Positions 1 to 13,600 of a stretch of 64,000 nucleotides of DNA are shown one piece after another. How positions within the stretch are numbered: position 1 is the stretch's first letter; every line of letters begins with the position of its first letter. The notes beneath the pieces were generated by a model. That model had not been told where the DNA came from. It made no database searches and saw only the letters and a program-made list of their open reading frames with translations. Position numbers and translations under genes: made by a program. This DNA is from an uncultured Spartobacteria bacterium (lineage in GTDB: Bacteria; Verrucomicrobiota; Verrucomicrobiia; Chthoniobacterales; Chthoniobacteraceae). The stretch covers positions 1 through 64,000 of the forward strand of contig CAIXGS010000077.1 in the NCBI GenBank assembly GCA_903919125.1, written 5' to 3'.

Positions 1-3000
1 GGCAACCACTTCGGCGCTCGTGAGTGCAAACACTTGGCCCGTTGTCAACGCGGCCACCCGATCCGTCGCCAGAGACACCACTTGAGCGGTGCTCAGCGCA
101 ACCACCTGATCGGTGGTCAACGCCACCACTTGGGAAGTCGTAAGCGCCGTTACCTGACCCGTGGACAGTGCGTACACATCTCCAGTTTCGATGGCCACGA
201 CCTGCGAGGTGCTCAACACCACCACCTGATCGGTGGTTAGCGAGTTCACCTGCGAACTGGTCAAGGCCACGATGTCATTAGTGGTCAAGGCTATTGCCTG
301 ACTCGTCGTGAGAGCAACGACCTGATCCGTGGACAGCACCTGAACATTATCGGTGACTAGTGCCACAAGCTGCTTCGTGGTCAAGGCAACCACCTGGGCA
401 GTCGTCAGCGCAACCACCTCGGCGCTCGTCAGAGCAAACACCTGCTTCGTGGTCAACGCAGCCACGCGATCCGTCGCCAGAGACGCCACTTGGGCCGTGC
501 TCAGAGCAACCACCTGATCGGTCGTCAAGGCCACCACTTGGGAAGTCGTCAGCGCGATCACCTGGCCCGTGGACAGAGCGTACACATCTCCGGTTTCGAT
601 TGCCACAACCTGCGCAGTACTCAACCCGACCACCTGATCGGTGGTCAGCGCGTTCACCTGCGAGCTGGTCAAGGCCACGATGCCGTTAGTGGTCAAGGCT
701 CTCGCTTGGCTCGTGGTCAGTGCAACGACCTGATCCGTAGACAGTACCTGGACATTGTCAGTGACCAGAGCCACAACCTGCTTCGTGGTCAAGGCAACCA
801 CCTGGGCAGTCGTCAAGGCAACCACTTCAGCGGTGGTCAGAGCGAACACCTGACCCGTTGTCAACGCAGCCACGCGATCCGTCGCCAGAGCCACCACTTG
901 GGCCGTGCTCAGAGCAACCACCTGATCGGTCGTCAACGCCACCACTTGGGAAGTCGTCAGCGCGGTCACTTGGCCGGTAGACAGGGCGTACACATCTCCA
1001 GTTTCGATGGCCACGACCTGCGAGGTGCTCAACACCACCACCTGATCGGTGGTCAGCGCGTTCACCTGCGAACTGGTCAAGGCGACGATGTCATTAGTGG
1101 TCAAGGCTATTGCCTGACTGGTCGTCAGAGCAGCAACCTGAACCGTGGACAGCACTTGGACGTTGTCGGTTACGAGTGCCACAACCTGCTTAGTAGTCAA
1201 CGCAACCACCTGGGCTGTCGTCAAGGCAACCACTTCGGCGCTCGTGAGAGCAAACACCTGACTGGTGGTCAACGCGGCCACGCGATTCGTCTCCAGAGAC
1301 ACCACTTGAGCAGTGCTAAGAACAACCACCTGATCGGTCGTTAACGCCGCCACTTGCGAAGTCGTCAGCGCCGTGACTTGGCTTGTGGACAAGGCGTACA
1401 CATCTCCAGTTTCGATGGCCACAACCTGCGAGGTGCTCAACGCCACCAGTTGGTCGGTGGTCAGCGCGTTCACCTGCGAGCTGGTCAAGGCCACGATGTC
1501 ATCGGTGGTCAAGGCTCTCGCCTGACTCGTCGTAAGAGCAGTGACCTGATCCGTGGACAGCACTTGGACGTTGTCTGTGACTAGTGCCACAACCTGCTTG
1601 GTGGTCAAGGCAACCAACTGCGCAGTGGTCAAGGCAACCACTTCGGCGCTCGTGAGCGCGAACACCTGCTTCGTGGACAAGGCAGCCACGCGATCCGTCG
1701 CCAGAGACACCACTTGGGCCGTGCTCAGAACAACCACCTGATCGGTCGTCAACGCCACCACTTGGGAAGTCGTCAGCGCGGTCACCTGGCCGGTAGACAG
1801 GGCGTACACATCTCCAGTTTCGATGGCCACAACCTGCGAGGTGCTCAACGCCACCACCTGATCGGTGGTCAGCGCGTTCACCTGCGAGCTGGTCAGGGCT
1901 ACAATTTCATCAGTGGTCAAGGCTCTCGCCTGACTCGTCGTCAGAGCAGCAACCTGATCCGTGGACAGGACTTGAACGTTGTCGGTTACCAGTGCCACGA
2001 CCTGCTTGGTGGTCAAGGCAACCACCTGTGCAGTGGTTAGCGCAACGACCTCAGCGCTCGTGAGCGCGAACACCTGCTTCGTGGACAAGGCAGCCACGCG
2101 ATCCGTCGCCAGAGACACCACTTGGGCCGTGCTCAGAGCAACCACCTGATCGGTCGTCAACGCCACTACTTGGGAAGTCGTCAGCGCCGTCACCTGGCCT
2201 GTGGACAGGGCGTACACATCTCCAGTTTCGATGGCCACAACCTGCGAGGTGCTCAATGCCACCACCTGATCGGTGGTCAGCGCGTACACCTGCGCACTGG
2301 TCAAAGCTACGACGTCGTTAGTGGTCAAGGCTCTCGCCTGACTCGTGGTTAGAGCCGCGACTTGATCCGTGGACAGCACTTGGACGTTGTCGGTGACTAG
2401 TGCCACAACCTGCTTCGTGGTCAAGGCAACCACCTGCGCAGTGGTCAAGGCAACCACCTCGGCGCTCGTTAGCGCGAACACCTGACTCGTGGTCAACGCG
2501 GCCACTCGATCCGTCGCCAGAGACACTACCTGAGCGGTGCTCAGCACAACCACCTGATCGGTGGTCAGTGCCGCCACTTGGGAAGCCGTCGCCGCCGTCG
2601 TCTGACTGGTGGACATGGCGTACAAATCTCCAGTTTCAATAGCCACAACCTGAGCAGTGCTCAACGCCACCACCTGATCGGTGGTCAGTGCGTAAACCTG
2701 CGAGCTGGTCAAGGCTACAATGTCATTAGTCGTCAAGGCTCTCGCCTGACTCGTGGTCAGAGCTGCGACCTGAGCTGTGGACAGCGCCTGAACGTTATCG
2801 GTGATCAGCGCCACCAACTGCTTAGTAGTCAACGCAACCACTTGGGCCGTCGTCAAGGCAACCACCTCAGCGCTCGTCAAGGCTACCACTTGCGCAGTCG
2901 TCAAGACCACCACACGATCCGTGGCGAGGGAAGCCACTTGGGCAGTGGTCAACGCTACCAACTGGCCGGTGGTCAGAGAAACTACTTGAGCGGTGGTCAA

Positions 3001-4658
3001 GGCTGCAGCTTGGCTCGTGGACAGAGCGACAACGTCTCCGGTTTCAATAGCCACCACCTGCGCGGTGCTCAACGCTACCACCTGATCGGTCGTTAAGGCG
3101 GAGGCCTGCACGCTGGTCAAGGCCACGATATCACCTGTGGTCAACGCTCTGACCTGGCTGGTCGTAAAGGCGGCGACTTGGTCAGTCGTCAGGACCTGAA
3201 CATTGTCAGTGGTAAGCACCACCAACTGCTTGGTGGTCAATGCGACCACCTGAGCTGTTGTCAAGGCAACTGCCCCAGCGCTCGTCAAGGCTACCACTTG
3301 AGCGGTTGTCAAGGCCACCACCCGGTCGGTAGCGAGAGACACCACTTGGGCAGTGTTCAAGGCGACCAACTGAGTCGTGGTTAAGGCGGCTACTTGCGCC
3401 GTCGTGAGTGCCGTAGACTGGCTTGTCGAGAGGGCGTACAAATCACCCGTCTCAATTGCGGTTAACTGAGCAGTGCTCAATGCCACCACTTGGTCGGTTG
3501 TCAATGAAACAGCCTGAGACGTGGTCAATGCCACCAGTTCATTCGTGGTCAACGCTCTGACCTGGCCGGTTGTGAAGGCTGCGACTTGATCAGTCGTCAG
3601 GACCTGTACATTTTCGGTGAGCAATACCACCAACTGCTTGGTGGTCAACGCAACCACCTGTGCAGTCGAGAGGGCCGCTACTTCGGCACTAGCCAAGGCC
3701 ACCACCTGTGCAGTTGTCAAGGCCACCACCCGATCGGTGGCGAGAGACACTACTTGGGCAGTGCTCAAGGCGACCAACTGAGTCGTAGTTAAAGCGGCTA
3801 CTTGCGCCGTAGTCAGCGCCGTGGCCTGACTCGTCAACAGTGCGTACACATCACCAGTCTCAATCGCAGTTAGCTGCGCGGTGCTCAACGCCACCACTTG
3901 ATCTGTGGTGAATGCAGACACCTGAGCGCTGGTCAGCGCCACAACTTCACCAGTGTTCAATGACCTTACTTGGTTTGTCGTAAACGCAACCAGTTGAGAA
4001 GTGGTCAGTGCCTGAATATTGCTAGTGGTAAAGGCGACAACCTGCTTGGTAGTGAAGGCGACAACCTGGATGGTTTCCAATGCCGCTACCTCAGCGGTGG
4101 TCAAGGAGGCCACCTGCGACGTAGTAAAGGCCACGACCTGCGCCGTTGTCAGAGCCACCACCTGACTAGTGCTCAAAATAGCCACTTGACCCGTGCTCAG
4201 AGACACCACTTGGGCTGTCGTCAGAGCCGTCGCCTGACTCGTAGAGAGTGCATAAACGTCCTCAGTCTCTAGCGCCACCACCTGTGCTGTGCTCAAGACA
4301 ACCAACTGATCAGTGGTCAGTGCATTCACCTGAGCACTGCTCAAGGCAACCACTTCACCTGTGGTCAAAGACTTCACCTGACCCGTAGTCAGTGAAACCA
4401 CCTGCGCCGTAGACAAGGCCTGAACATTGCCCGTAACCAGCGCCACCAATTGCTTGGATGTTAAGGCGACTACTTGGGCGGTCGTCAATGCAACCACCTG
4501 ATCGCTCGTCAAGACAGTGATCTGGCCCGTGGTCAACGCAACCACTTGGTTCGTAGTGAAGGCCGCCGCCTGACTCGTCAACAACGCCACCACTTGCGAA
4601 GTACCCAAGGATACCACTTGCGAAGTGGTCAGGGCAGAAGACTGACTCGTCGACAAGG
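1..4658 (-). repeat. 408-bp super-repeat block A (most homogeneous)
   Basis: A marker element reading CGTACACATCTCC on the plus strand (octad I-E-T-G-D-V-Y-A in the protein) begins at 171, 579, 987, 1395, 1803, 2211, 2619, 3027, 3435, 3843 and 4251, always 408 bp apart, although its sequence drifts after about 2600. Units are 17 octads long. The units up to about 2700 are nearly identical at the DNA level, and the block continues past the left edge. The first 67 bp of the units at 171 and 987 are identical, while the unit between them (579) differs at about 8 of the first 60 positions. Confidence 0.92.
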
Positions 4659-7600
4659 CCACCACTTCATCCGTAGTCAAGGCAACCACCTGTGCAGTCG
4701 TCAACGCCACCACCTGTGCAGTGGAGAGAGATGCCAGGTCAACAGTATCAAGGGCGACCACCTGTACGGTTCTCAGCGAGGCAACCTGCGCTGTTGTCAA
4801 TGCAAACGCTTGCGAGGAGGTCAACGCCACCACCTGATCAGTGGTCAACGCAACTATCTGGGCCGTCGTGAGTGCAACCGTCTGATCGGTGGTCAACGCT
4901 GCAACCTGGTCTGTGGTCAGTGCAGCGGCTTGACTCGTCCTCAGAGAGGCGATCTGTGCAGTGCTCAAGGCGACAACTTCACCCGTAGTCAGCACAGCGA
5001 CCTGCGATGTCGTCAACGACGCCACCTGTGCAGTGCCGAAGGCGAAAGCCTGACTCGTGGTCAAGGCCACGACTTCATCCGTGGTCAGTGCGACTACTTG
5101 AGCCGTCGTCAGCGCAAAGATTTGGCTCGTGGACAACGACACCAAGTCACCAGTCTCAAGAGCAGCGATCTGCGTAGTTCTGAGCGCCACAATCTGGCCA
5201 GTCTTCAACGCAAGTGCCTGCGCGGAGGTCAACGCAACCACCTGATCCGTGGTCAAAGCGAACACCTGATCGGTGGTGAGCGCGAACGCCTGAGCGGTGG
5301 TAAGCGCAGCAACCTGATCCGTGGTCAACGCCGTAGCTTGATTCGTTTTCAGGGCAGCAATCTGGGAAGTGCTCAGGGCCACAACCTCACCGGTGGTCAG
5401 CGCCACAATCTGCGAGGTCGTTAATGCGGCGACTTGGGCAGTGCCTAAGGCCACCGCTTGGCTCGTGGAAAGGGCCACAACCTCATCGGTAGTCAGTGCG
5501 ACTACTTGAGCTGTCGTCAATGCCACCACTTGCTTGGTGGATAGCGAAACCAAGTCACCCGTTTCGAGGGCCACAACCTGTGAGGTCTTGAGCGCGGCGA
5601 TCTGAGTCGTCTTCAAGGCGTTCGCCTGAGAAGAAGTCAAGGCCACTATCTGATCCGTCGTGAAGGCAACCACCTGCGCGGTCGTTAGCGCAACCGTCTG
5701 GCTGGTCGTCAACACAGCAATCTGATCGGAAGTAAGCGCAACGGCCTGAATCGTCGTGAGCGCGGCTACCTGAGCCGTGGTGAGGGCCACCACTTCGGCG
5801 GTGGTCAGCACTGCGACCTGAGATGTCTTCAGAACAGCAATCTGTTGAGTGCTCAAGGCAACGGCCTGACTCGTAGACAGGGCCACCACTTCATCAGTAG
5901 TCAAGGCAACTACTTGAGCGGTCGTAAGCGACAGAACCTGAGCGGTAGTCAACGCAACCAAATCACCGGTCTCAAGGGCCACAACCTGCGATGTCTTCAG
6001 TGCAGCGATCTGCGCCGTGGTCAAGGCAGTCGCCTGAGACGAAGTCAACGCCACCACTTGATCTGTGGTTAACGCAAACGCTTGGGCCGTAGTCAGAACA
6101 ACGGCTTGGCTGGTCGTCAACGCAGCGATTTGATCCACCGTCAGCGCAACAACTTGATTTGAAGTCAGAGCAACCACCTGAGCGGTGCTGAGGGCCACCA
6201 CTTCAGCGGTGGTCAGCACAGCGACTTGGGACGTCGTAAGGGCAGCAATTTGAGCGGTGCCCAAAGCAACAGCCTGACTCGTGGACAGTGCCACCACTTC
6301 GTCCGTGGTCAGGGCGACTACTTGAGCCGTCGTTAACGACACAACCTGCGCGGTTGACAACGAAACCAAGTCACCAGTTTCAAGGGCCACAATCTGCGCT
6401 GTCTTTAGTGCAGCGATCTGGCTTGTGGAGAGAGCATACGCCTGGGAAGAGGTCAACGCCACCACCTGATCCGTGGTCAGCGCGGATACCTGCGCGGTAG
6501 TCAGAGCAACAGCTTGACCGGTCGTCAACGCAGCGATCTGGTCCACAGTCAGCACAACAGCTTGGTTCGTCTTCAGCGCAACGACTTGAGCCGTGCTCAG
6601 TGCCACGAGTTCACCCGTGGTGAGCGCAACGACTTGAGACGTGGTCAATGCTGCAATCTGCGAAGTACCCAAAGCAAAAGCTTGGCTCGTCGTCAGCGCC
6701 ACCACCTCGTCTGTGGTCAATGCGGACACCTGTGAAGTCGTCAAAGCCGCCGCCTGGGCTGTGGATAGCGAAACCAAGTCAGCAGTCTCAAGCACCACCA
6801 ACTGCGCAGTGGTCAGTGCGGTGATCTGAGCCGTCGTCAAGGCAAACGCCTGAGACGAGGTCAACGCCACGACCTGATCCGTCGTCAATGTGGACACCTG
6901 TGCAGTCGTTAGAGCGACTGCCTGCGCAGTGGTCAACGCAACGATTTGCGCGGTGGTAAGAACCGTAGACTGACTCGTTCTTAGTGCCGCGATCTGCGAA
7001 GTGCTGAGAGCGACGACTTCGCCTGTGGTGAGCGCCGAGACTTGAGCGGTCGTCAGTGCTGCTACCTGAGCTGTGCCCAAGGCAAAAGCTTGGCTCGTAG
7101 AGAGGGCCACGACTTCATCGGTGCTCAAGGCAACTATCTGCGAAGTAGTGAATGCCGACACCTGAGAGGTTGACAACGAAACCAAATCACCCGTCTCAAG
7201 AGCCACAACCTGTGCGGTCCTCAACGCGACGACCTGAGCCGTGGTCAAGGCATACGCTTGAGATGAAGTCAACGCAACCACCTGATCCGTGGTGAGCGCC
7301 ACCAACTGAGCCGTAGTCAACGCAACCGCTTGGTTGGTCGTCAATGCTGCGATTTGACCGGTGGTCAACGCCGTAGCTTGACTGGTCTTCAGTGCGGCTG
7401 CCTGTGAGGTACTCAAAGCCACCACTTGACTCGTAGTAAGGGCATCAATCTGAGAGGTCGTCAGTGCAGCGACTTGAGCAGTACCCAAAGCAAACGCCTG
7501 ACTCGTGGTCAATGCCACCACTTCATCAGTGGTTAGGACAACGACCTGGAGCGTCGTCAGCGCTGCGATCTGACTAGTGGACAAGGAAACCAAGTCACCA

Positions 7601-10600
7601 GTTTCAAGCGCCGCGATCTGGGCGGTTCTGAAGGCAACGACCTGCGAAGTCGTCAGCGCATACGCCTGAGAAGAAGTCAGCGCAACTACCTGATCGGTGG
7701 TCAGCGAGGATATCTGAGCGGTCGTTAGAGCAACCGCTTGGCTTGTCGTTAGGGCGCCGATCTGAGCGGTGCCCAGCGTGACCACTTGGGCGGTCTTGAG
7801 GGCGGCTGCCTGTGCGGTGCTCAGCGCGACTAGTTCACCAGTCGTCAGCGCCGCAACCTGAGAGGTCGTGAAGGAGGAAACCTGAGCAGTGCCAAGGGCC
7901 AAGACGCTACTCGTAGAAAGCGCCACGATCTCACCCGTTGTCAGAGCCACTAACTGCGCGGTAGTCAGCGCCACGGCCTGAGCAGTAGACAGCACGGCAA
8001 TGTCACTGGTCTCGAGGGCGACCACCTGAGACGTGGTGAGCGCAACAACCTGCGCGGTCGTGAGGGCATACACTTGAGCTGTGGTCAGCGCCTCCACTTG
8101 CGCAGTCGTCAAAGTAGAGAGCGCCGCGGTTGAGAGAGCTGCCGCCTGAGCGGTAGTCAGAGAAACCACCTGATCGGTAGTCAGCGTAACCGCTTGCGAC
8201 GCTTTGAGCGCCACAATCTGGCTGGTCGAGAGGGCCACCACTTCGCTAGTGGTCAACGCCACGACTTGCGCGGTCGTCAAGGCTGCGACCTGCGCCGTGC
8301 CTAAGGCAACCGCCTGACTCGTCGTCAAGGCAACCACGTCGTCGGTTGACAACACAACCAACTGAGCGGTCGTGAAGGCCGCGACTTGGCTCGTCGAAAG
8401 GGCCGCGATAATGTCTGTCTCAAGTGCCACCACCTGCTTGGTGCTGAGTGCAGCCACCTGAGAAGTCGTCAACGCGTAAGCCTGAGCGCTTGAGAGTGTA
8501 TCCACCTGATCGGTCGTGAGGGCGAAGACGCCTGCAGTGGTCAAACCGACCACCTGACTCGTCGTCAGCGCCGTTACCTGATCTGTCGAAAGAACAGCCA
8601 CTTGACTCGTCTTGAGGGAAGCCACTTGGCTCGTGCTCAGGGCCACCACTTCATCCGTTGTCAGAGCGGTTACCTGAAGCGTCGTCAACGCTGCAACCTG
8701 CGCGGTGGCCAAGGCCACGACCTGACCGGTTGTTAACGCGTACACTTCACCGGTGGTGAGGGCCACGATCTGAGCGGTCGTCAGTGCTGCGACTCTGGAG
8801 GTTTCCAGAGCGATGAGATCGCCCGTCTCGAGCGCCGCCACCTGCGCTGTCGACAAGGCAACAACTTGAGCGGTCGTCAGTACTGCGAAGTCTGCGGACT
8901 CCAGAGCCACAATCTGGCCTGTGGTCAACGCCAAAGTCGCCTGCGTCGACAAGGCCACGACCTGACTGGTCGCCAGCGCGATGATGTCGTTCGTGTTTAG
9001 CGATACGACCTGACCTGTGGTCAACGCGAAGACCTGAGAAGTGCCCAGTGCAAATACCTGATCTGTCGTCAGGGCGGCTACCTGGGAAGTGCTCAAGCTC
9101 GAAACCTGGCTCGTGCCCAGTGCAGCAACGACCGCCGTGGTCAACACAGTGATCTGCGAAGTCGGAATTGCGACAAGGCCAGCGGACTTAATCGCGCTTG
9201 CTTGGGCAGTAGTCAGCGCAAAGAGCTGATCCGTAGTGAGTACGGATGTTTGAATGGTGGAGAACGTGTTCACCTGACTTGTGGTCAGAGCGACGAAATC
9301 ATCCGTGGCCAACGCAGCCACCTGCTTGCTTGAAAGTGCCGAAACCTGCGTCGTCGTCAAGGCTGCTGCCTGACTTGTCGTAAGGGCGACTACTTCACCG
9401 GTGGTCAAAGCCACTACCTGTGCAGTGGTCAAGGCAACCATTTGACTGGTACCCAACGCCACCAAATCACCTGTTTCCAGAGCAGCGACTTGAGCCGTCG
9501 TGAGGGAAGCGATCTGCTTGGTAGTCAGCGCGTAAGCCTGCGAACTCGTCAACGCAACTACTTGGCTCGTCGTCAAAACGGATACCTGACCCGTCGTCAA
9601 AGCGACCGCCTGATCGGTAGTAAACGCCGCCACCTGTGCAGTGGTCAATGCCGCCACATTTGCTGGAGTCAACGAGGACACCTGCGAAGTCGACAAGGCC
9701 ACAACTTCGTCCGTGCTTAACGCCGCCGCCTGCTTGGTAAGCAGCGCTGCAATCTGAGCCGTCGTGAGAGCAACTGTCTGGCTGGTCGTCAACGCGACCA
9801 CTTCGCCCGTGGTCAAGGCCACCACCTGCGCAGTGGTCAGGGCCACAACCTGTCCGGTTGTCAACGCGACGAGATCACCCGTTTCCAGCGCGGCTACTTG
9901 AGCCGTCGTGAGAGAAACGATTTGTTTGGTCGTCAACGCGTAGGCTTGCGAGCTCGTCAACGCAACCACTTGGCTCGTCGTCAATACAGACACTTGACCC
10001 GTTGATAGCGCGACCGTCTGATCGGTCGTAAACGCCGCTACTTGGGCCGTCGCCAGTGCCGCCACATTCGCTGGGGTCAGAGCGGAAACCTGTGAAGTAG
10101 ACAAAGCAACCAGATCGTCTGTGCTCAATGCAGCCGCCTGCTTGGTGAGCAGCACCGAAATCTGCGCTGTCTTCAACGATGCAGCCTGACTCGTCGTCAG
10201 CGCCGCCACCTCACCGGTAGTCAAAGCTACCACCTGTGCAGTGGTCAGGATCGCCACTTGGCTAGTAGTCAAAGCCACCAAATCTCCCGTTTCAAGTGCC
10301 GCCACTTGCGCGGTTGTGAGGGAGACGATCTGTTTGGTCGTCAGTGCGTAAGCCTGTGAACTTGTCAACGCAACCACTTGGGCTGTCGTCAGAACAGACA
10401 CCTGACTCGTAGTGAGTGAAACAGACTGATCGGTTGTCAAAGCCGCCACTTGGGCCGTTGTTAGAACCGCTATATTCGCCGTCGTCAGCGCGGAAACCTG
10501 TGAAGTGGACAGCGCGACCACTTCGTCTGTGCTCAACGCAGCCACCTGCTTGCTCAACAACGCCGAGATCTGTGCTGTAGTCAAAGCTGCCGCCTGACTT

Positions 10601-13600
10601 GTCGTCAACGCCAGCACTTCACCCGTGGTCATTGCCACGATCTGCGCAGTGGTGAAGGCAACCACCTGATTGGTGCCTAAAGCAGCAAGATCACCCGTTT
10701 CCAACGCCGCCACTTGGGCCGTTGTCAGAGAGGCGATCTGCTTGGTCGTCAGCGCGTAAGCTTGCGAACTTGTCAATGCAACTACCTGACCAGTGGTCAA
10801 GACAGTCAATTGGCCCGTGGTGAGCGCAACCGCCTGATTTGTGGTAAACGCCGCCACTTGGGCTGTCGTCAATACCGCTGCGTTCGTCGTCGTCAGAGCG
10901 GCAACCTGCGAGGTCGACAAGGCTACCACCTCATCCGTAGTCAAAACAGCGGCCTGCTTGCTCAAGAGCGCCGCAATCTGCGCCGTGGTCAGAGCTGCCG
11001 CTTGGCTAGTAGCCAACGCTACCACCTCGGCCGTAGTCAGTGCCACCAACTGCGCCGTGGTAAGGGCTGCCACCTGTTTGGTACCCAAAATCGCAAGATC
11101 ACCCGTTTCAAGGGCAACCACTTGCGAGGTTGTCAGCGAGACAATCTGCTTGGTTGTCAGCGCGAAAGCCTGAGAACTTGTCAACGCAACCACCTGACTC
11201 GTCGTCAAAGCCGACACCTGATCGGTAGTCAGCGCCACGGCCTGACTTGTCGTCAACGCCGCAACTTGGTCTGTGGTCAAGGCTGCCGTGTTAGCAGTTG
11301 TTAGAGAAGCAATCTGCGAAGTGGACAGGGCTACCACACTATCCGTGGTCATTGCTACCACCTGCTTTTTCAGCAAGGCCGCGACTTGAGTCGTGGAGAG
11401 GGACGCCGCCTGACTCGTCGTCAAAGCAGCGACTTCAGAGGTACTTAACGCCACTAATTGTGCCGTGGTCAAGGCGACCGCCTGGCTCGTGCCCAACGCC
11501 ACTAAATCACCCGTTTCAAGCGCCGCCACCTGTGCGGTGGTGAGCGAAGCGACCTGCTTCGTCGTCAGCGCGAAGGCCTGGGAACTCGTCAACGCAACGA
11601 CCTGACCCGTCGACAAGACAACCAACTGGCCAGTGCTCAGTGCAACCGCTTGGCTTGTCGTCAACGCCGCCACCTGAGCCGTTGTCAAGACCGCTACGTT
11701 TGCCGTCGTCAAAGAAGAAACCTGCAACGTAGACAAGGCCACCAATTCATCCGTCGTCAAAACAGCCACCTGCTTGCTCAAGAGCGCGGAAATCTGAGCC
11801 GTCGTAAGAGACGCCGCCTGACTCGTCGTCAGTGCCACAACCTCCCCAGTGGTCAGCGCCACGACCTGCGCCGTAGTCAACGCCGCTACTTGGCTAGTTC
11901 CCAACGCCACGAGATCTCCCGTCTCCAGCGCCGCCACCTGTGCGGTAGTGAGCGAAGCGACCTGCTTCGTCGTCAAAGCGAAGGCCTGTGAACTTGTCAA
12001 CGCAACGACCTGAGCTGTAGACAGCACAACCAGTTGGCCTGTGGTCAATGCAACCGCCTGACTCGTTGTAAAGACCTCCACCTGAGATGTTGTCAGTGCC
12101 GCTGCGCTGCCCGTCGTCAAAGAAGAAATCTGCGAAGTAGACAAGGCCACCAAATCATCCGTGGTCAAAACTGCGGCCTGCTTAGTCAACAGTGAGGCAA
12201 TCTGCGTCGTCGTAAGAGCCGCCGCCTGACTCGTCGTCAAAGCCACAACCTCTCCGGTCGTCAGCGCCACTACCTGCGCAGTGGTCAGCGCCGCCACCTG
12301 GCTCGTTCCCAAAGCAACTAAATCGCTCGTTTGAAGCGCCACTACCTGTGAGGTAGTAAGCGAAGCAACCTGCTTCGTAGACAGAGCAAATGCCTGTGAG
12401 GTGGTCAAAACTGCCACCTGCGCCGTACCCAAAGTAGAGACTTGAGCCGTAGTCAACGCAACTGCTTGGCCGGTCGTCAGCACCACAACCTGACCTGTCG
12501 TCAGCGCTGCTGTATTCGCTGTCGTTAGAGAGGACACTTGCGCCGTCGTCAGCGCCACCACTCCAGCAGTGGTCAGAGAAAGCACCTGTTTGCTTAACAG
12601 AGCGGCAATCTGGGTCGTAGACAGCGCAACCGCCTGACCAGTCGTCAACGCGGACACCCCGCCCGTAGTCAACGCCACCACCTGTGCCGTGGTCAACGCA
12701 GCCACCTGACTCGTTCCCAGTGCCACAAGGTCACCGGTTTCAAGCGCAGCCACTTGGGACGTCGTGAGAGCCACGATTTGCTTCGTCGTCAGAGCATTTG
12801 CTTGTGAGGTCGTCAGCGCCACCACTTCGGCCGTACTCAGAGTAGAAGCTTGAGCGGTTGTCAATGCCACCGCTTGACCGGTAGTCAACACCGCGATCTG
12901 ACCGGTTGTCAGCGCCGCTGTGTTGGCTGTCGTTAATGAGGCTACTTGAGCCGTTGTAAGAGCCACCACTCCGTCGGTAGTCAGCGCAACCACTTGCTTG
13001 CTTAGCAAAGCAGCGACCTGCGCAGTCGTCAACGATGCCGCTTGGCTCGTGGTCAACGCAGATACCTCGGCTGTACTCAACGAAACGATCTGCGCTGTAG
13101 TGAAGGCCGCCACTTGGCTGCTGCCCAATGCCACAAGATCGTCGGTTTCAAACGCAGCCACCTGAGCGGTCGTGAGTGCGACTATCTGTTTCGTCGTCAA
13201 TGCGGAGGCTTGCGCAGTCGTCAACGCCACCACTTGTGCGGTCGACAATGCCACCACCTGCGCCGTTCCCAAAGCCACCGCCTGAGCGGTCGTCAAAGAA
13301 GTAACCTGACCGGTCGTGAACGCTGCAACGTTTGCAGTCGTCAATGAGGCAACTCGTGAAGTTGAAAGCGCCACGACTCCGTCCGTGGTCAAAGATACAA
13401 GCTGCTTACTTGGAATCACCGACACCTGCGCTGTAGTGAAGGCCGCCATCTGGCTCGTAGTCAACGCTGACACTTCAGCGGTGCTAAACGCCACGATCTG
13501 CGCCGTGGTGAAGGCCGCCACTTGACTCGTACCTAATGCCACGAGATCACCCGTTTCAAACGCTGCTACCTGTGCGGTCGTGAGGGCGACGATCTGCTTG

